Assembly (NCBI RefSeq): GCF_001887595.1
Contig: NZ_CP017480.1
Coordinates: 4,430,001 to 4,494,000 of the forward strand
Origin: Luteibacter rhizovicinus DSM 16549
Lineage (GTDB): Bacteria > Pseudomonadota > Gammaproteobacteria > Xanthomonadales > Rhodanobacteraceae
DNA: 64,000 nucleotides
Direction: 5' to 3'
Made by a program: the position numbers and the translations under genes. Shown one piece after another: positions 57,120 to 64,000 of the stretch; positions within the stretch are counted from its first letter, which is position 1, and every line of letters starts with the position of its first letter. The notes under the pieces are model-generated. The model searched no databases. It was not told the DNA's origin and saw only the letters and a list, made by a program, of their open reading frames with translations.

Positions 57120-58656
57120 AGACCAACGACGGATCGAGATAGCGGCGGAACGCGTCTGGCGTCATCGGTCGTGCGAAGAAGTAGCCCTGCCCCACGTCGC
57201 AACCGAGCTCGCGCAGCCAGTCGGCCTGGGCTTCGGTTTCCACACCTTCGGCGATGGTGCGCATGTTGAGTTTCTTGGCCAGGCCGACGATCGCTTCGGT
57301 GATCTCGCGGTCGACCAGGTTCAAGCCGCTGCCGCGCACGAAGGACTGGTCGATCTTGATCGTGCCGACGGGCAGCTCGCGAAGGTGGCCGAGGTTCCAG
57401 TAGCCGGCACCGAAATCGTCAATCAGCAGGTCGAAACCGTGCGAACGCAACTTGACCAGCTGGCGCAGGGTTTCTTCCGGCTCGCGCATGGCCGTGGACT
57501 CGGTCAACTCGAACCGGATGCGCATGGGATCCACGCCGTAGGAGCGCACCGTGCGGGCCAGCGTCTCGACGAAGGCCGGGCGACTGAGTTCGTGCATGGA
57601 AAGGTTGATGGCGACATAGTCGACGTGGGTACCCGAGGCATCCCACAGCTTCACCTGCGCCAGCACCGAGCGAAGCACGAACTCGCCCAGCGCATGAATG
57701 AGGGCGGAGCGTTCGGCGATCGCCACGAAGATCGCAGGTGGCACGTCGCCGCGCGTGGGATGGTGCCAACGCGCCAAGGCTTCGACACCCGCCAACGAAC
57801 CGTCGCGCAGATTGCGCTTGGGCTGGTATTCCACGTCCAGCTCGCCGCGCTGCAGGGCTTCGCGCAGCTCCACCGTCAGGGCGAGCCGCTCGCGTGCCTG
57901 CTCGAGCATGCCCTCTTCGTAGAAACGGAAATCGGCCTTGCCGGTTTCCTTCACCGCGTACATGGCGGCGTCAGCGTTGCGGATAAGGGTTTCGGCGACG
58001 TCGCCATCGCGCGGCGCCACGGCGATGCCGATGCTCGGACTCACCGCGACGAACTGGCCGGCGACGTTCACCGGCTGCGACACCAGGTCGAGCACCTTGC
58101 GGCAGACCCGCACGAGGTTTTCGAGGCCACCGTATGCCTGCACGACGACGACGAACTCGTCGCCGCCGAAGCGCGACACCACGTCGCGCTCTCGCACGCT
58201 GCTACGTAGCGACGTGGCCACGGCACGCAGGAAAGCATCGCCGGCCTCGTGACCCAGCGTGTCGTTGATCGACTTGAAGCCGTCGAGATCGATGAACAGG
58301 ACCGCCAGCGACTTCGTCTCGCCCGAGGCCAGTGCCTGCTCCAGCTCCTGCATCAGGTAGGCGCGGTTGGGCAGCCCGGTGAGGGTGTCGTGGTAGGCGT
58401 GGAAGGCGAGCGCACGGCGGGCCTGCTCACGCGGATCCTTCAGGCGAGCATGGAGACGGCGGCGCTGGGTGTACAGCCAGCCGATGACCAGGCCAGCCAG
58501 CGCGCTGACCACGAGAAGGGCGACCAGCCAGCCGAGGCCGGCACCGACCGTGCTGAAACCCGAGCAGCGGTCGCCCTCGCCGGACCCGATGAGGGACCAG
58601 CGAGCGCACTTCGCCATCGCCAGGTCGAAGCCGGCATCGCTACGATTTGTCAGCAC
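57109..58656 (-). CDS. GGDEF-EAL bifunctional cyclic-di-GMP protein
   Basis: 515 residues. The GTG at 58656 is chosen because GGAG is 6 bases upstream. One membrane helix (about 42-62) is followed by a GGDEF domain (motif RFGGDEF, 162-168) and an EAL domain (EALARWHH from 291; INLSMHE; the FELTES segment; IDDFGAGY; KIDQSFV; EGVETEAQ). The EAL motif residues for metal binding are conserved, so phosphodiesterase activity is likely; the GGDEF motif also looks intact. DDFGAGY replaces the usual DDFGTGY. The next gene, a diguanylate cyclase, overlaps its stop. A sigma-28-like promoter lies upstream. Confidence 0.93.
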   Translation of the reverse strand: MLTNRSDAGFDLAMAKCARWSLIGSGEGDRCSGFSTVGAGLGWLVALLVVSALAGLVIGWLYTQRRRLHARLKDPREQARRALAFHAYHDTLTGLPNRAYLMQELEQALASGETKSLAVLFIDLDGFKSINDTLGHEAGDAFLRAVATSLRSSVRERDVVSRFGGDEFVVVVQAYGGLENLVRVCRKVLDLVSQPVNVAGQFVAVSPSIGIAVAPRDGDVAETLIRNADAAMYAVKETGKADFRFYEEGMLEQARERLALTVELREALQRGELDVEYQPKRNLRDGSLAGVEALARWHHPTRGDVPPAIFVAIAERSALIHALGEFVLRSVLAQVKLWDASGTHVDYVAINLSMHELSRPAFVETLARTVRSYGVDPMRIRFELTESTAMREPEETLRQLVKLRSHGFDLLIDDFGAGYWNLGHLRELPVGTIKIDQSFVRGSGLNLVDREITEAIVGLAKKLNMRTIAEGVETEAQADWLRELGCDVGQGYFFARPMTPDAFRRYLDPSLVYAG

Positions 58657-58695
58657 GCCACGCTCCGGCCCTGCACAAGACGTTTCCCTTGGGAG

Positions 58696-58722
58696 TATCG
58701 GCCACTACCACCCCCGACTTTA
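58696..58722 (-). promoter_or_regulatory. Candidate sigma-28 (FliA) promoter for the c-di-GMP operon
   Basis: On the minus strand TAAA is followed, after 16 bases, by GCCGATA, close to the flagellar consensus TAAA-N15-GCCGATAA. The predicted start of transcription would be about 30 bases before the GTG at 58656. The spacer is one base longer than usual. Confidence 0.45.
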
Positions 58723-58807
58723 GTGTCGAAACCAGCCCGAATGATGATGGGTCGGCGGAAAAACGCAATCCATGATGGTCGTTCAGTCAACCACCGTTGG
58801 GGAAACG

Positions 58808-60883
58808 CTACTTCGCGCTGGCCGGAAGGTAACGGTCGAACCAGGCAAGGGCCCGGGCCAACACGTCACGCCGGCTGGCATCGCGCGCAAAACCGTGCCC
58901 CTCCCCCGGATAAACCACCAGCGACGTCGGCACGTTCTGGGCGCGCAGCGCGTGCCAGAACTCGAACGACTGCGGCGCCGGCGTTTCGGCATCGCGTTCG
59001 CCCACGACGATCAGGGTCGGCGTGCGGACTTCCTTGATGAAGTTGATCGCCGAGCTCTTCGCGTAGACACCCGGATCGTCATACACCGAGGCTCCGAAGT
59101 ACGGCTTCATCCACTGGTCGATCAGGTTCTGGCCGTAATAGCTCTGCCAGTTCGAGATGCCCGCACCGGCGACCGCCGCGCTGAAGCGATGGGTCTGGGT
59201 CACCGCGAACATGGTCATGAAGCCGCCGTAGCTCCAGCCAGTGAGGCCGAGGCGCTTATCGTCGACGGGATGGGTTTTTTCGATGCTATCGACGCCGGCG
59301 AGCACGTCGCGCAGGTCGCCGTAACCGAAGTCCTTGCGGTTGGCCTGGACGAAGGCCGCACCCTGGCCATAGCTGCCGCGAGGGTTGGGCATGAAGACGA
59401 AATAACCCAGGGCCGACAACGGCGCGCCACCGTAACCCGCACCCGGCCAGCGCGGCGTCACGGCCGCCGCCGGACCGCCGTGGATCGACACGATCATGCC
59501 GTAGTGTTTTTTCGGGTTGTAGTTGGCCGGGTACAGCAGCCAGCCCTGCACGTTCTGCCCTTCGTTCTTCCAGGTAATCGATTCGGCCTTGCCCCACGAC
59601 GGCTTCAGGCCGGCGTTGAACGCGGTGACCGCGGCAGGCGTGGCCTTGCCGTCGAGGCTGGCGACGTGCACTTCATAGGGCTGCTCGAACGAGCTGGCCG
59701 TGAAGGCCGCCTTGCTGGCATCGGTCGTGAGCGACACGGACATCGACAGGCGACCGTCGCCGATCGTCATCGGAACCTCGAACAGGGTCGTCGCGGAGGC
59801 CTCACCATTGGCCGAAAGCGCGTAACGCGACACCCGGCTGGCGCCAGCCGCAGCCTCGGAAACAAGCAGTTCGTCGGCGCCCGTCCAGGCGATCCAGGCA
59901 GGCGTGGTGGTGATGCCCGGCGTCACGTCGACCGGCGCGGCGCCACCGGCGCTGGGTACCGTCCAGATGTCGCCACCGGTGGAACCCTGGTCACTCATCA
60001 GGCCGCCGATGAAGGCGATGCGCGAGCCGTCCGGCGAGAAACGCGGCACGGCCATCTGCAGGTCCTTGAGCGGACCGGTGAGCGTGGCGGTGTCGACCAC
60101 CGTCACCGGCTTGCCCTTGGCGGTCGGCGCGGCCGGCTGCACGTAGAGCTTGGCGACCCACCAGTTGTTGTCGCCCGGCGGTTCGGCGGCGACATAGGCG
60201 ATGCGGCGGCTGTCCGCCGCAAAGCTGAATTCATAGACGTGCAGGCCGGCCGGCGTCAGCGTGGTGACCGCGCCACCCGTGGCCTCGACCATGGCGACCT
60301 GCTGGATCTCGATACCTTCGACGCCGACTTCGCCGGTCTGCACTTTCGCCGCGGCGGTCGCGCTGGACCGGCGGGTGGCGTTGGGCACATAGAGGAAGGC
60401 GAGCGCCTTGCCGTCCGGACGCCATTCCAGGCCGTCGATGTAGCCGGTCAGGTGGGTCAGGCGCTGCGGCGCGGCCTTGCCGGCGATGTCGACCACGTTG
60501 ATGTCATTCTGCTTGCCCTCTTCCACGCCCGGCGCCTTGCCGGCGCAGTCCGAAAGGAAAGCCAGGTGACGCGAGTCCGGCGCCCAGCTGACGCCGATCT
60601 CGCTGCAGCCGCTGGACTTGGTGATGCGCTTCGCGTTGCGCCCGTCGGCGTCGGCGACTTCGATGACCGGCTTGCCGTTGGTCTTCACGGCCCATGCGAG
60701 GTGTTTGCCATCGGGCGACAGGGCCACCGATTCGACAGTGCGGACCTTGCCCAGCGAGTCGAGGATCGCGGCGATACGCGGATCCGCGGGTTTCGCCGCG
60801 TCGTCGGCCTTTACGGCGGTGTCGGCCTGAGCAACGCCCGCACAGGCAAGCGCCACGGCGGCGGCAATCCACTTCGTACGCAT
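58808..60883 (-). CDS. S9-family prolyl oligopeptidase-like peptidase, secreted
   Basis: 691 residues from the ATG at 60883 (MRTKWIAAAVALACAGVAQAD, a signal peptide). An N-terminal beta-propeller (SPDGKHLAWAV and following blades) is joined to an alpha/beta-hydrolase catalytic domain with the nucleophile in GWSYGGFM, the acid in VVGERDAETP and His in PGEGHGFA. It should cut short peptides in the periplasm (dipeptidyl or acylaminoacyl type). Many copies of such peptidases are typical of Xanthomonadales. It stands between the c-di-GMP operon and a GNAT gene. Confidence 0.92.
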   Translation of the reverse strand: MRTKWIAAAVALACAGVAQADTAVKADDAAKPADPRIAAILDSLGKVRTVESVALSPDGKHLAWAVKTNGKPVIEVADADGRNAKRITKSSGCSEIGVSWAPDSRHLAFLSDCAGKAPGVEEGKQNDINVVDIAGKAAPQRLTHLTGYIDGLEWRPDGKALAFLYVPNATRRSSATAAAKVQTGEVGVEGIEIQQVAMVEATGGAVTTLTPAGLHVYEFSFAADSRRIAYVAAEPPGDNNWWVAKLYVQPAAPTAKGKPVTVVDTATLTGPLKDLQMAVPRFSPDGSRIAFIGGLMSDQGSTGGDIWTVPSAGGAAPVDVTPGITTTPAWIAWTGADELLVSEAAAGASRVSRYALSANGEASATTLFEVPMTIGDGRLSMSVSLTTDASKAAFTASSFEQPYEVHVASLDGKATPAAVTAFNAGLKPSWGKAESITWKNEGQNVQGWLLYPANYNPKKHYGMIVSIHGGPAAAVTPRWPGAGYGGAPLSALGYFVFMPNPRGSYGQGAAFVQANRKDFGYGDLRDVLAGVDSIEKTHPVDDKRLGLTGWSYGGFMTMFAVTQTHRFSAAVAGAGISNWQSYYGQNLIDQWMKPYFGASVYDDPGVYAKSSAINFIKEVRTPTLIVVGERDAETPAPQSFEFWHALRAQNVPTSLVVYPGEGHGFARDASRRDVLARALAWFDRYLPASAK

Positions 60884-60930
60884 AGGTGACCCTGAATCTG
60901 AATGGGGAGGACGAAAACTAGCACGTCCGT

Positions 60931-61239
60931 TCAGGTTCGGGCAGCACCTTGCGCCAATAGGTGGCTGTACTCCGGATTCCGCTTGAACCAGGCGTCGGCG
61001 TACGCGCAGGCCGGGTCGATCTTCCAATGCTGCTTTTCCGCGGTTTCCACCGCGAACTTGGTCAGCAGGGCAGCGATGCCCCGGCCGCCCACCGGCGACG
61101 GCACGCCGGTATGGGTAATGCTCATGATCTTGCCCTGCAGCCGGTATTCCAGCTCGCAGTCATAGCCATCCACCTTGGCCACGAACAGCTGGTTGGCGGT
61201 GTCGTGACTGATCTCAAGCGGTTTTGCCGTATCGCTCAT
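60931..61239 (-). CDS. Small GNAT-family acetyltransferase-like protein
   Basis: 102 residues from the ATG at 61239 (MSDTAKPLEISHD), which has GGAGAG five bases upstream; the ATG at 61251 lies inside that site. The fold is a short GNAT: the FVAKVDGYDCELEYRLQGKIMSITHTGVP strands, the acetyl-CoA loop VGGRGIAALLTKFAVE (R-G-x-G-I/A) and WKIDPACAYADAWFKRNPEY at the end. This short type (YidJ/GtNAT-like) has a known structure in relatives but no agreed substrate. Confidence 0.87.
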   Translation of the reverse strand: MSDTAKPLEISHDTANQLFVAKVDGYDCELEYRLQGKIMSITHTGVPSPVGGRGIAALLTKFAVETAEKQHWKIDPACAYADAWFKRNPEYSHLLAQGAART

Positions 61240-61359
61240 CGTTCTCTCCAATCAAGGCAGGGCGACCTTTCGCATTATGTGGATGCATCGGCCGGTAACG
61301 TCCGTGGATCAGCATGCGCGTGTTCGAAGCGGCATTCCATCACCAGTGAGGAGAGCATC

Positions 61360-61785
61360 ATGCAAAAGTGGGGATCAGCAGTATGGCAAGGCGGGATCAA
61401 GGACGGCCAGGGCGTCATTTCGAGCCAGACCGGCGTCCTTAAGGAAGCCCCGTACGGGTTCAAGTCCCGCTTCGAGGACGGCCCGGGCACCAATCCCGAG
61501 GAGTTGCTCGGCGCCGCGCACGCCGGCTGCTTCAGCATGGCGCTGTCCGGCCTGCTCAACGCCGCCGGCCTCACCGCCGACAAGATCGAGACCAAGTCCA
61601 CGATCACCCTGGAGAAGGACGGCGACGGCTTCACCATCACCAAGGCCCACCTCACCGTGAAGGCAAAGGTGCCCGGCACCGATCAGGCCGGCTTCGAGGC
61701 CATCGCCAAGCAGGCCGAGCAAGGCTGCCCGGTGTCCAAGGTGCTCAAGGCCACCATCACGATGGACGCGACGCTGGAAGCGTAA
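61360..61785 (+). CDS. OsmC-family peroxide-reducing protein
   Basis: 141 residues. The ATG at 61360 follows GAGGAGAGC. Peroxide-active cysteines are C57 (in HAGCFSMALSG) and C123 (in QGCPVSKVL), the pair used by OsmC to reduce organic hydroperoxides. Length and both motifs match E. coli OsmC. Many OsmC genes are induced by osmotic or peroxide stress, but no operator is obvious. A hairpin follows. Confidence 0.95.
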   Translation: MQKWGSAVWQGGIKDGQGVISSQTGVLKEAPYGFKSRFEDGPGTNPEELLGAAHAGCFSMALSGLLNAAGLTADKIETKSTITLEKDGDGFTITKAHLTVKAKVPGTDQAGFEAIAKQAEQGCPVSKVLKATITMDATLEA

Positions 61786-61792
61786 ACTGCCC

Positions 61793-61817
61793 GCGCCACC
61801 GGCCTTGCCGGTGGCGC
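61793..61817 (+). terminator. Perfect hairpin after the OsmC gene
   Basis: Arms GCGCCACCGG and CCGGTGGCGC pair perfectly around five bases. No T run follows, so it may be a weak or Rho-assisted terminator or an mRNA 3' stabiliser. It is 8 bp after the stop. Confidence 0.5.
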
Positions 61818-61845
61818 TCCCAGGTCGCCAAGGACACCCTCGCAC

Positions 61846-62808
61846 GTGCTGATCGTTCACGAACACGGCAATTACTCCGGCCCCATCACGTGGTCCGCCG
61901 AGATGGGCAAGCCGAAAGCGCCGATCTGGATCGACCTGTTCGACCCCAACGAAGACGAACGCCGTTGCGCCGCCGAGATCACCGGCCTGCGCGTGCCCGA
62001 GCGAAGCGACATCGTGAACCTGGCGCTGTCCAGCCGTATTCGTACGGACGACGACGCCATGTACCTCTCCATCCCCTATTTCGCCGATACCGACAACGGC
62101 CACTATCCCGGCCCGGTCGGCATCGTCGTGACCAACCACGTGCTCATGACGCTGCGCTTCGCCGAGTCGCCCGCGTTCAAGCTGGCCAGCGACAGCTGCC
62201 ACGAGCATCGCTGGGAATCCAGCGCCGACGTGCTCGCGACCCTGATCGAAGCCATCGTGAACCTCTCCGCGCAGCGCATGGAAGATGTCTCGGCCGAGCT
62301 GAAGAAGCTCTCCGACCGCGTATTCACCCCGGAGCGGCTCGGCACCCCGCTGCTGCGCGACATCATGCTGGAGATCGGCCGGCTCGAAGGCCTGCAGGCA
62401 CGCAACCGCTCGTCCATGCTGGGCGTGCAGCGCATCGTCTCCTTCGTACGCGCCAAGAAACCGGAGTGGATGTCCGACAACGTGGAAGTGCGCCTGCGCG
62501 TGGTCGACCATGACCTGCGCACGCTGGACGAGTTCGACGACCAGCTCACCAACAAGCTGCAGTTCCTGCTCGATGCCACGCTCGGTTTCATCAGTACCGA
62601 CCAGAACCACGTGATGAAGGTGCTGACGGTCGCCTCGGTCGCGACCATTCCACCGATCATCCTGGCCGGCATCTGGGGCATGAACTTCAAGGACATGCCC
62701 GAGCTCAACATGCCCTACGGCTATCCCATCGCGCTGGGCGTGATCATCCTCAGCACGCTCCTGCCGGTGTGGTTCTTCAAGTGGCGAGGCTGGTGGTCGG
62801 GAGACTGA
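61846..62808 (+). CDS. CorA-family magnesium/divalent cation transporter
   Basis: 320 residues starting at a GTG (61846). A soluble N-terminal part of about 230 residues and long helices (VNLSAQRMEDVSAELKKLSDR) are followed by two membrane helices. The signature IWGMNF is at the end of the first helix and the acidic LLPVWFFKW region comes at the end. It should form a pentameric channel for Mg2+ or Co2+/Ni2+. The presence of a full N-terminal domain and GMN supports CorA rather than a ZntB homologue, although the two are hard to separate. Confidence 0.92.
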   Translation: MLIVHEHGNYSGPITWSAEMGKPKAPIWIDLFDPNEDERRCAAEITGLRVPERSDIVNLALSSRIRTDDDAMYLSIPYFADTDNGHYPGPVGIVVTNHVLMTLRFAESPAFKLASDSCHEHRWESSADVLATLIEAIVNLSAQRMEDVSAELKKLSDRVFTPERLGTPLLRDIMLEIGRLEGLQARNRSSMLGVQRIVSFVRAKKPEWMSDNVEVRLRVVDHDLRTLDEFDDQLTNKLQFLLDATLGFISTDQNHVMKVLTVASVATIPPIILAGIWGMNFKDMPELNMPYGYPIALGVIILSTLLPVWFFKWRGWWSGD

Positions 62809-62812
62809 GCCG

Positions 62813-63742
62813 ATGACGGCCTTCGCGCGGCTGCTCCGTCCTGCCTCTGCGCCGATCCGGCGCTGGGTGCTCACGGCGTTTCCGCGGCCGCCCTCCGGCG
62901 GCATCGATTACGAACACCCAGCCGGCGACCCGGGCCTGTTCGGCCCCTCCAGCGTGACCTGGCGCATGCATTCGGATTTCTGCGGCATGCTCGCCGGGGG
63001 CCTCTGTGCGCTCTACCTGCAACTGCTGCATCCGCGCGCCCTGGCCGGCGTGTGGGATCACTCCAATTTCCGCGAGGATCTGGTCGGCCGCCTGCGCCGG
63101 ACCACGGCCTTTGTCGGCGCGACCACCTATGCCCCGACCCACGACGCCCAGGCGATGATCGAGCGCGTCCGCACGATCCATGGCCACGTGCGTGGACTGG
63201 ACGAGGCGGGCCTTCCCTACGCCGCTGACGATCCGGACCTGCTCACCTGGGTGCACGTCAGCGAGATGTCGAGCTTCCTCGCCGGCTACCGGTCCTACGG
63301 GCCCATGACCGTGTCCGCCCCGGTGGCCGACGCCTATCTCGACGAGACACGGCGCGTGGCCGAAGCCCTGGGCGCACGCGATGTCCCCCGTTCGGTCGCC
63401 GAGATGGATGCGTATATCGCGCGCGTCCTGCCGTCGCTGGTGTTCGGCGAGCGATCGCGGGTCGTGCTCGAGGTGCTCGGCCGACTGGATCTGCCGGTAC
63501 CGATGGCCGGGCTTTCGCGCGACCTCTTCCTGCACGCGGGAGCAGCACTGCTGCCCGACTGGGCCGCGTCGTTGTTGCAGAGGAGCGACGCCGACCTGCG
63601 CAAGGCGAAGCTGGCCCGTGGCACCCTGCGCGGCATGGCCCCGCTTTTCCGCGTGGCGCTGACCGAGGGGGTGGCCTCACGCTCCTGCCGCCGGGTGGGA
63701 GTCGACCCGGGGCTGCTCTCGCACTGGCCGCTTCAGGCCTGA
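62813..63742 (+). CDS. MpaB-family oxygenase-like protein (DUF2236)
   Basis: 309 residues starting 4 bp after the CorA stop, so the two are co-transcribed. The family signature WRMHSDFCGMLAGGLCALYLQLLHPRALAGVWDHSNF appears early, with His residues that bind haem in the latex-clearing and mycophenolic-acid-type members. The TYAPTHDAQAMIERVRTIHGHVRG segment and LLTWVHVSE follow. Oxidative cleavage of an unsaturated compound is possible but the substrate is unknown. No signal peptide, unlike secreted latex-clearing proteins. Confidence 0.8.
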   Translation: MTAFARLLRPASAPIRRWVLTAFPRPPSGGIDYEHPAGDPGLFGPSSVTWRMHSDFCGMLAGGLCALYLQLLHPRALAGVWDHSNFREDLVGRLRRTTAFVGATTYAPTHDAQAMIERVRTIHGHVRGLDEAGLPYAADDPDLLTWVHVSEMSSFLAGYRSYGPMTVSAPVADAYLDETRRVAEALGARDVPRSVAEMDAYIARVLPSLVFGERSRVVLEVLGRLDLPVPMAGLSRDLFLHAGAALLPDWAASLLQRSDADLRKAKLARGTLRGMAPLFRVALTEGVASRSCRRVGVDPGLLSHWPLQA

Positions 63743-63825
63743 CGCCATACCTGACTCCATCACATTCGTGAAGACGGAAAAGCGGAACCCGTTCTCACTT
63801 TCCTTAGTTCTTGCCGAATATGCTC

Positions 63826-63852
63826 TAAAGTTATCGGCTGCGGTGCCGCTAA
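63826..63852 (+). promoter_or_regulatory. Near-consensus sigma-28 (FliA) promoter leading out of the window
   Basis: TAAAGTTA, 11 bases, GCCGCTAA, against the flagellar consensus TAAAGTTT-N11-GCCGATAA. Two mismatches in 16 and the exact spacing. The gene it drives lies beyond the window end. Confidence 0.7.
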
Positions 63853-63934
63853 CACCTTCGAGGTAACGCGGTGGGAAACCACCGTAGTGACACCAACAAG
63901 GGACGCGCATCACGCGTGTCCGACTCGGGGGAGG

Positions 63935-64000
63935 ATGGGGTCGGTGCCAGCCAGTTGCTCATATAGCGGACGCCAGGTCGCCGGGGACATGCGCTCATGA
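63935..64000 (+). CDS. Possible 21-codon leader frame at the window end
   Basis: ATG at 63935 directly after GGGGGAGG, ending at a TGA at the last base. An ATG overlaps that stop (63997), so it might feed a downstream gene by re-initiation. It is very short and I give it little weight. Confidence 0.2.
   Translation: MGSVPASCSYSGRQVAGDMRS

Noticed and set aside
63780..63930. A possible riboswitch or structured leader in the last non-coding stretch.
   Set aside because: Short hairpins such as GGTGG and CCACC are present, but no known riboswitch core (thiamine, cobalamin, cyclic-di-GMP, ykkC) could be matched. A sigma-28 promoter explains part of it.

Overview
The window is GC-rich (clearly above 60 percent by eye), densely coded and almost entirely chromosomal housekeeping. 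The gene set (exbB-exbD-msbA-lpxK, a long DNA ligase LigA, YajQ, a class I fumarase, EpmA, ComEC, S9 peptidases), together with scattered 23-bp REP elements (GTAGGAGCC or GTGGGAGCC followed by a GCCGATTCATCGGC-type palindrome), points to a gammaproteobacterium of the Xanthomonadales (Lysobacterales), most likely Rhodanobacteraceae such as Luteibacter or Dyella. This assignment is an inference from gene content. I see no rRNA, tRNA, CRISPR array, prophage or intact insertion sequence.

Region by region. 0-2.4 kb: accessory genes, namely a membrane-anchored Mrr-type nuclease, a small secreted protein and an aldo/keto-reductase remnant joined in frame to an NTF2-like protein. 2.4-5.9 kb: a phosphoketolase and acetate kinase operon that converts sugar phosphates to acetate plus ATP. 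5.9-14 kb: fumarase, a thioredoxin-like protein, a PadR regulator with a clear operator in front of a siderophore-interacting reductase, a HEAT-repeat protein and an AsmA-family protein. 14-21.4 kb: two duplicated short-chain dehydrogenases, an EamA transporter, and a leftward run orn-folP-glmM-2OG dioxygenase. 21.4-32.4 kb: DNA metabolism and repair (sbcB, ligA, phr) with epmA, a VOC protein, an MdtD-like exporter and a CPA2 antiporter. 32.5-33.4 kb: an unusual two-domain methylglyoxal-synthase-like protein. 33.4-37.3 kb: the exbB-exbD-msbA-lpxK operon. 37.5-40.9 kb: a large secreted GH92 mannosidase. 41-42.6 kb: a small island of unrecognised small genes of visibly different composition, one of them frameshifted. 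42.6-47.7 kb: comEC, a repeat-rich lipoprotein, a histone H1-like protein and a rhomboid protease. 47.8-53.9 kb: PhzF-like, YaiI-like, amidinotransferase, dehydrogenase, flavoprotein and YajQ genes. 53.9-58.7 kb: two cyclic-di-GMP enzymes in one operon. 58.8-63.7 kb: S9 peptidase, GNAT, OsmC, CorA and MpaB-like genes. The window ends in a near-consensus flagellar sigma-28 promoter reading out of it.

The most interesting items are: (1) the tandem methylglyoxal-synthase-fold protein, with a degenerate first domain and a second domain that keeps the catalytic residues; (2) REP elements that sit inside coding sequence and are translated, forming the low-complexity linker of a diguanylate cyclase and the C-terminus of LpxK; (3) two head-to-head copies of a roughly 130-bp palindromic element whose 29-bp arms have changed in step, which suggests selection for a hairpin; (4) sigma-28-like promoters in front of the cyclic-di-GMP operon and at the window end; and (5) the small-gene island between GH92 and comEC.
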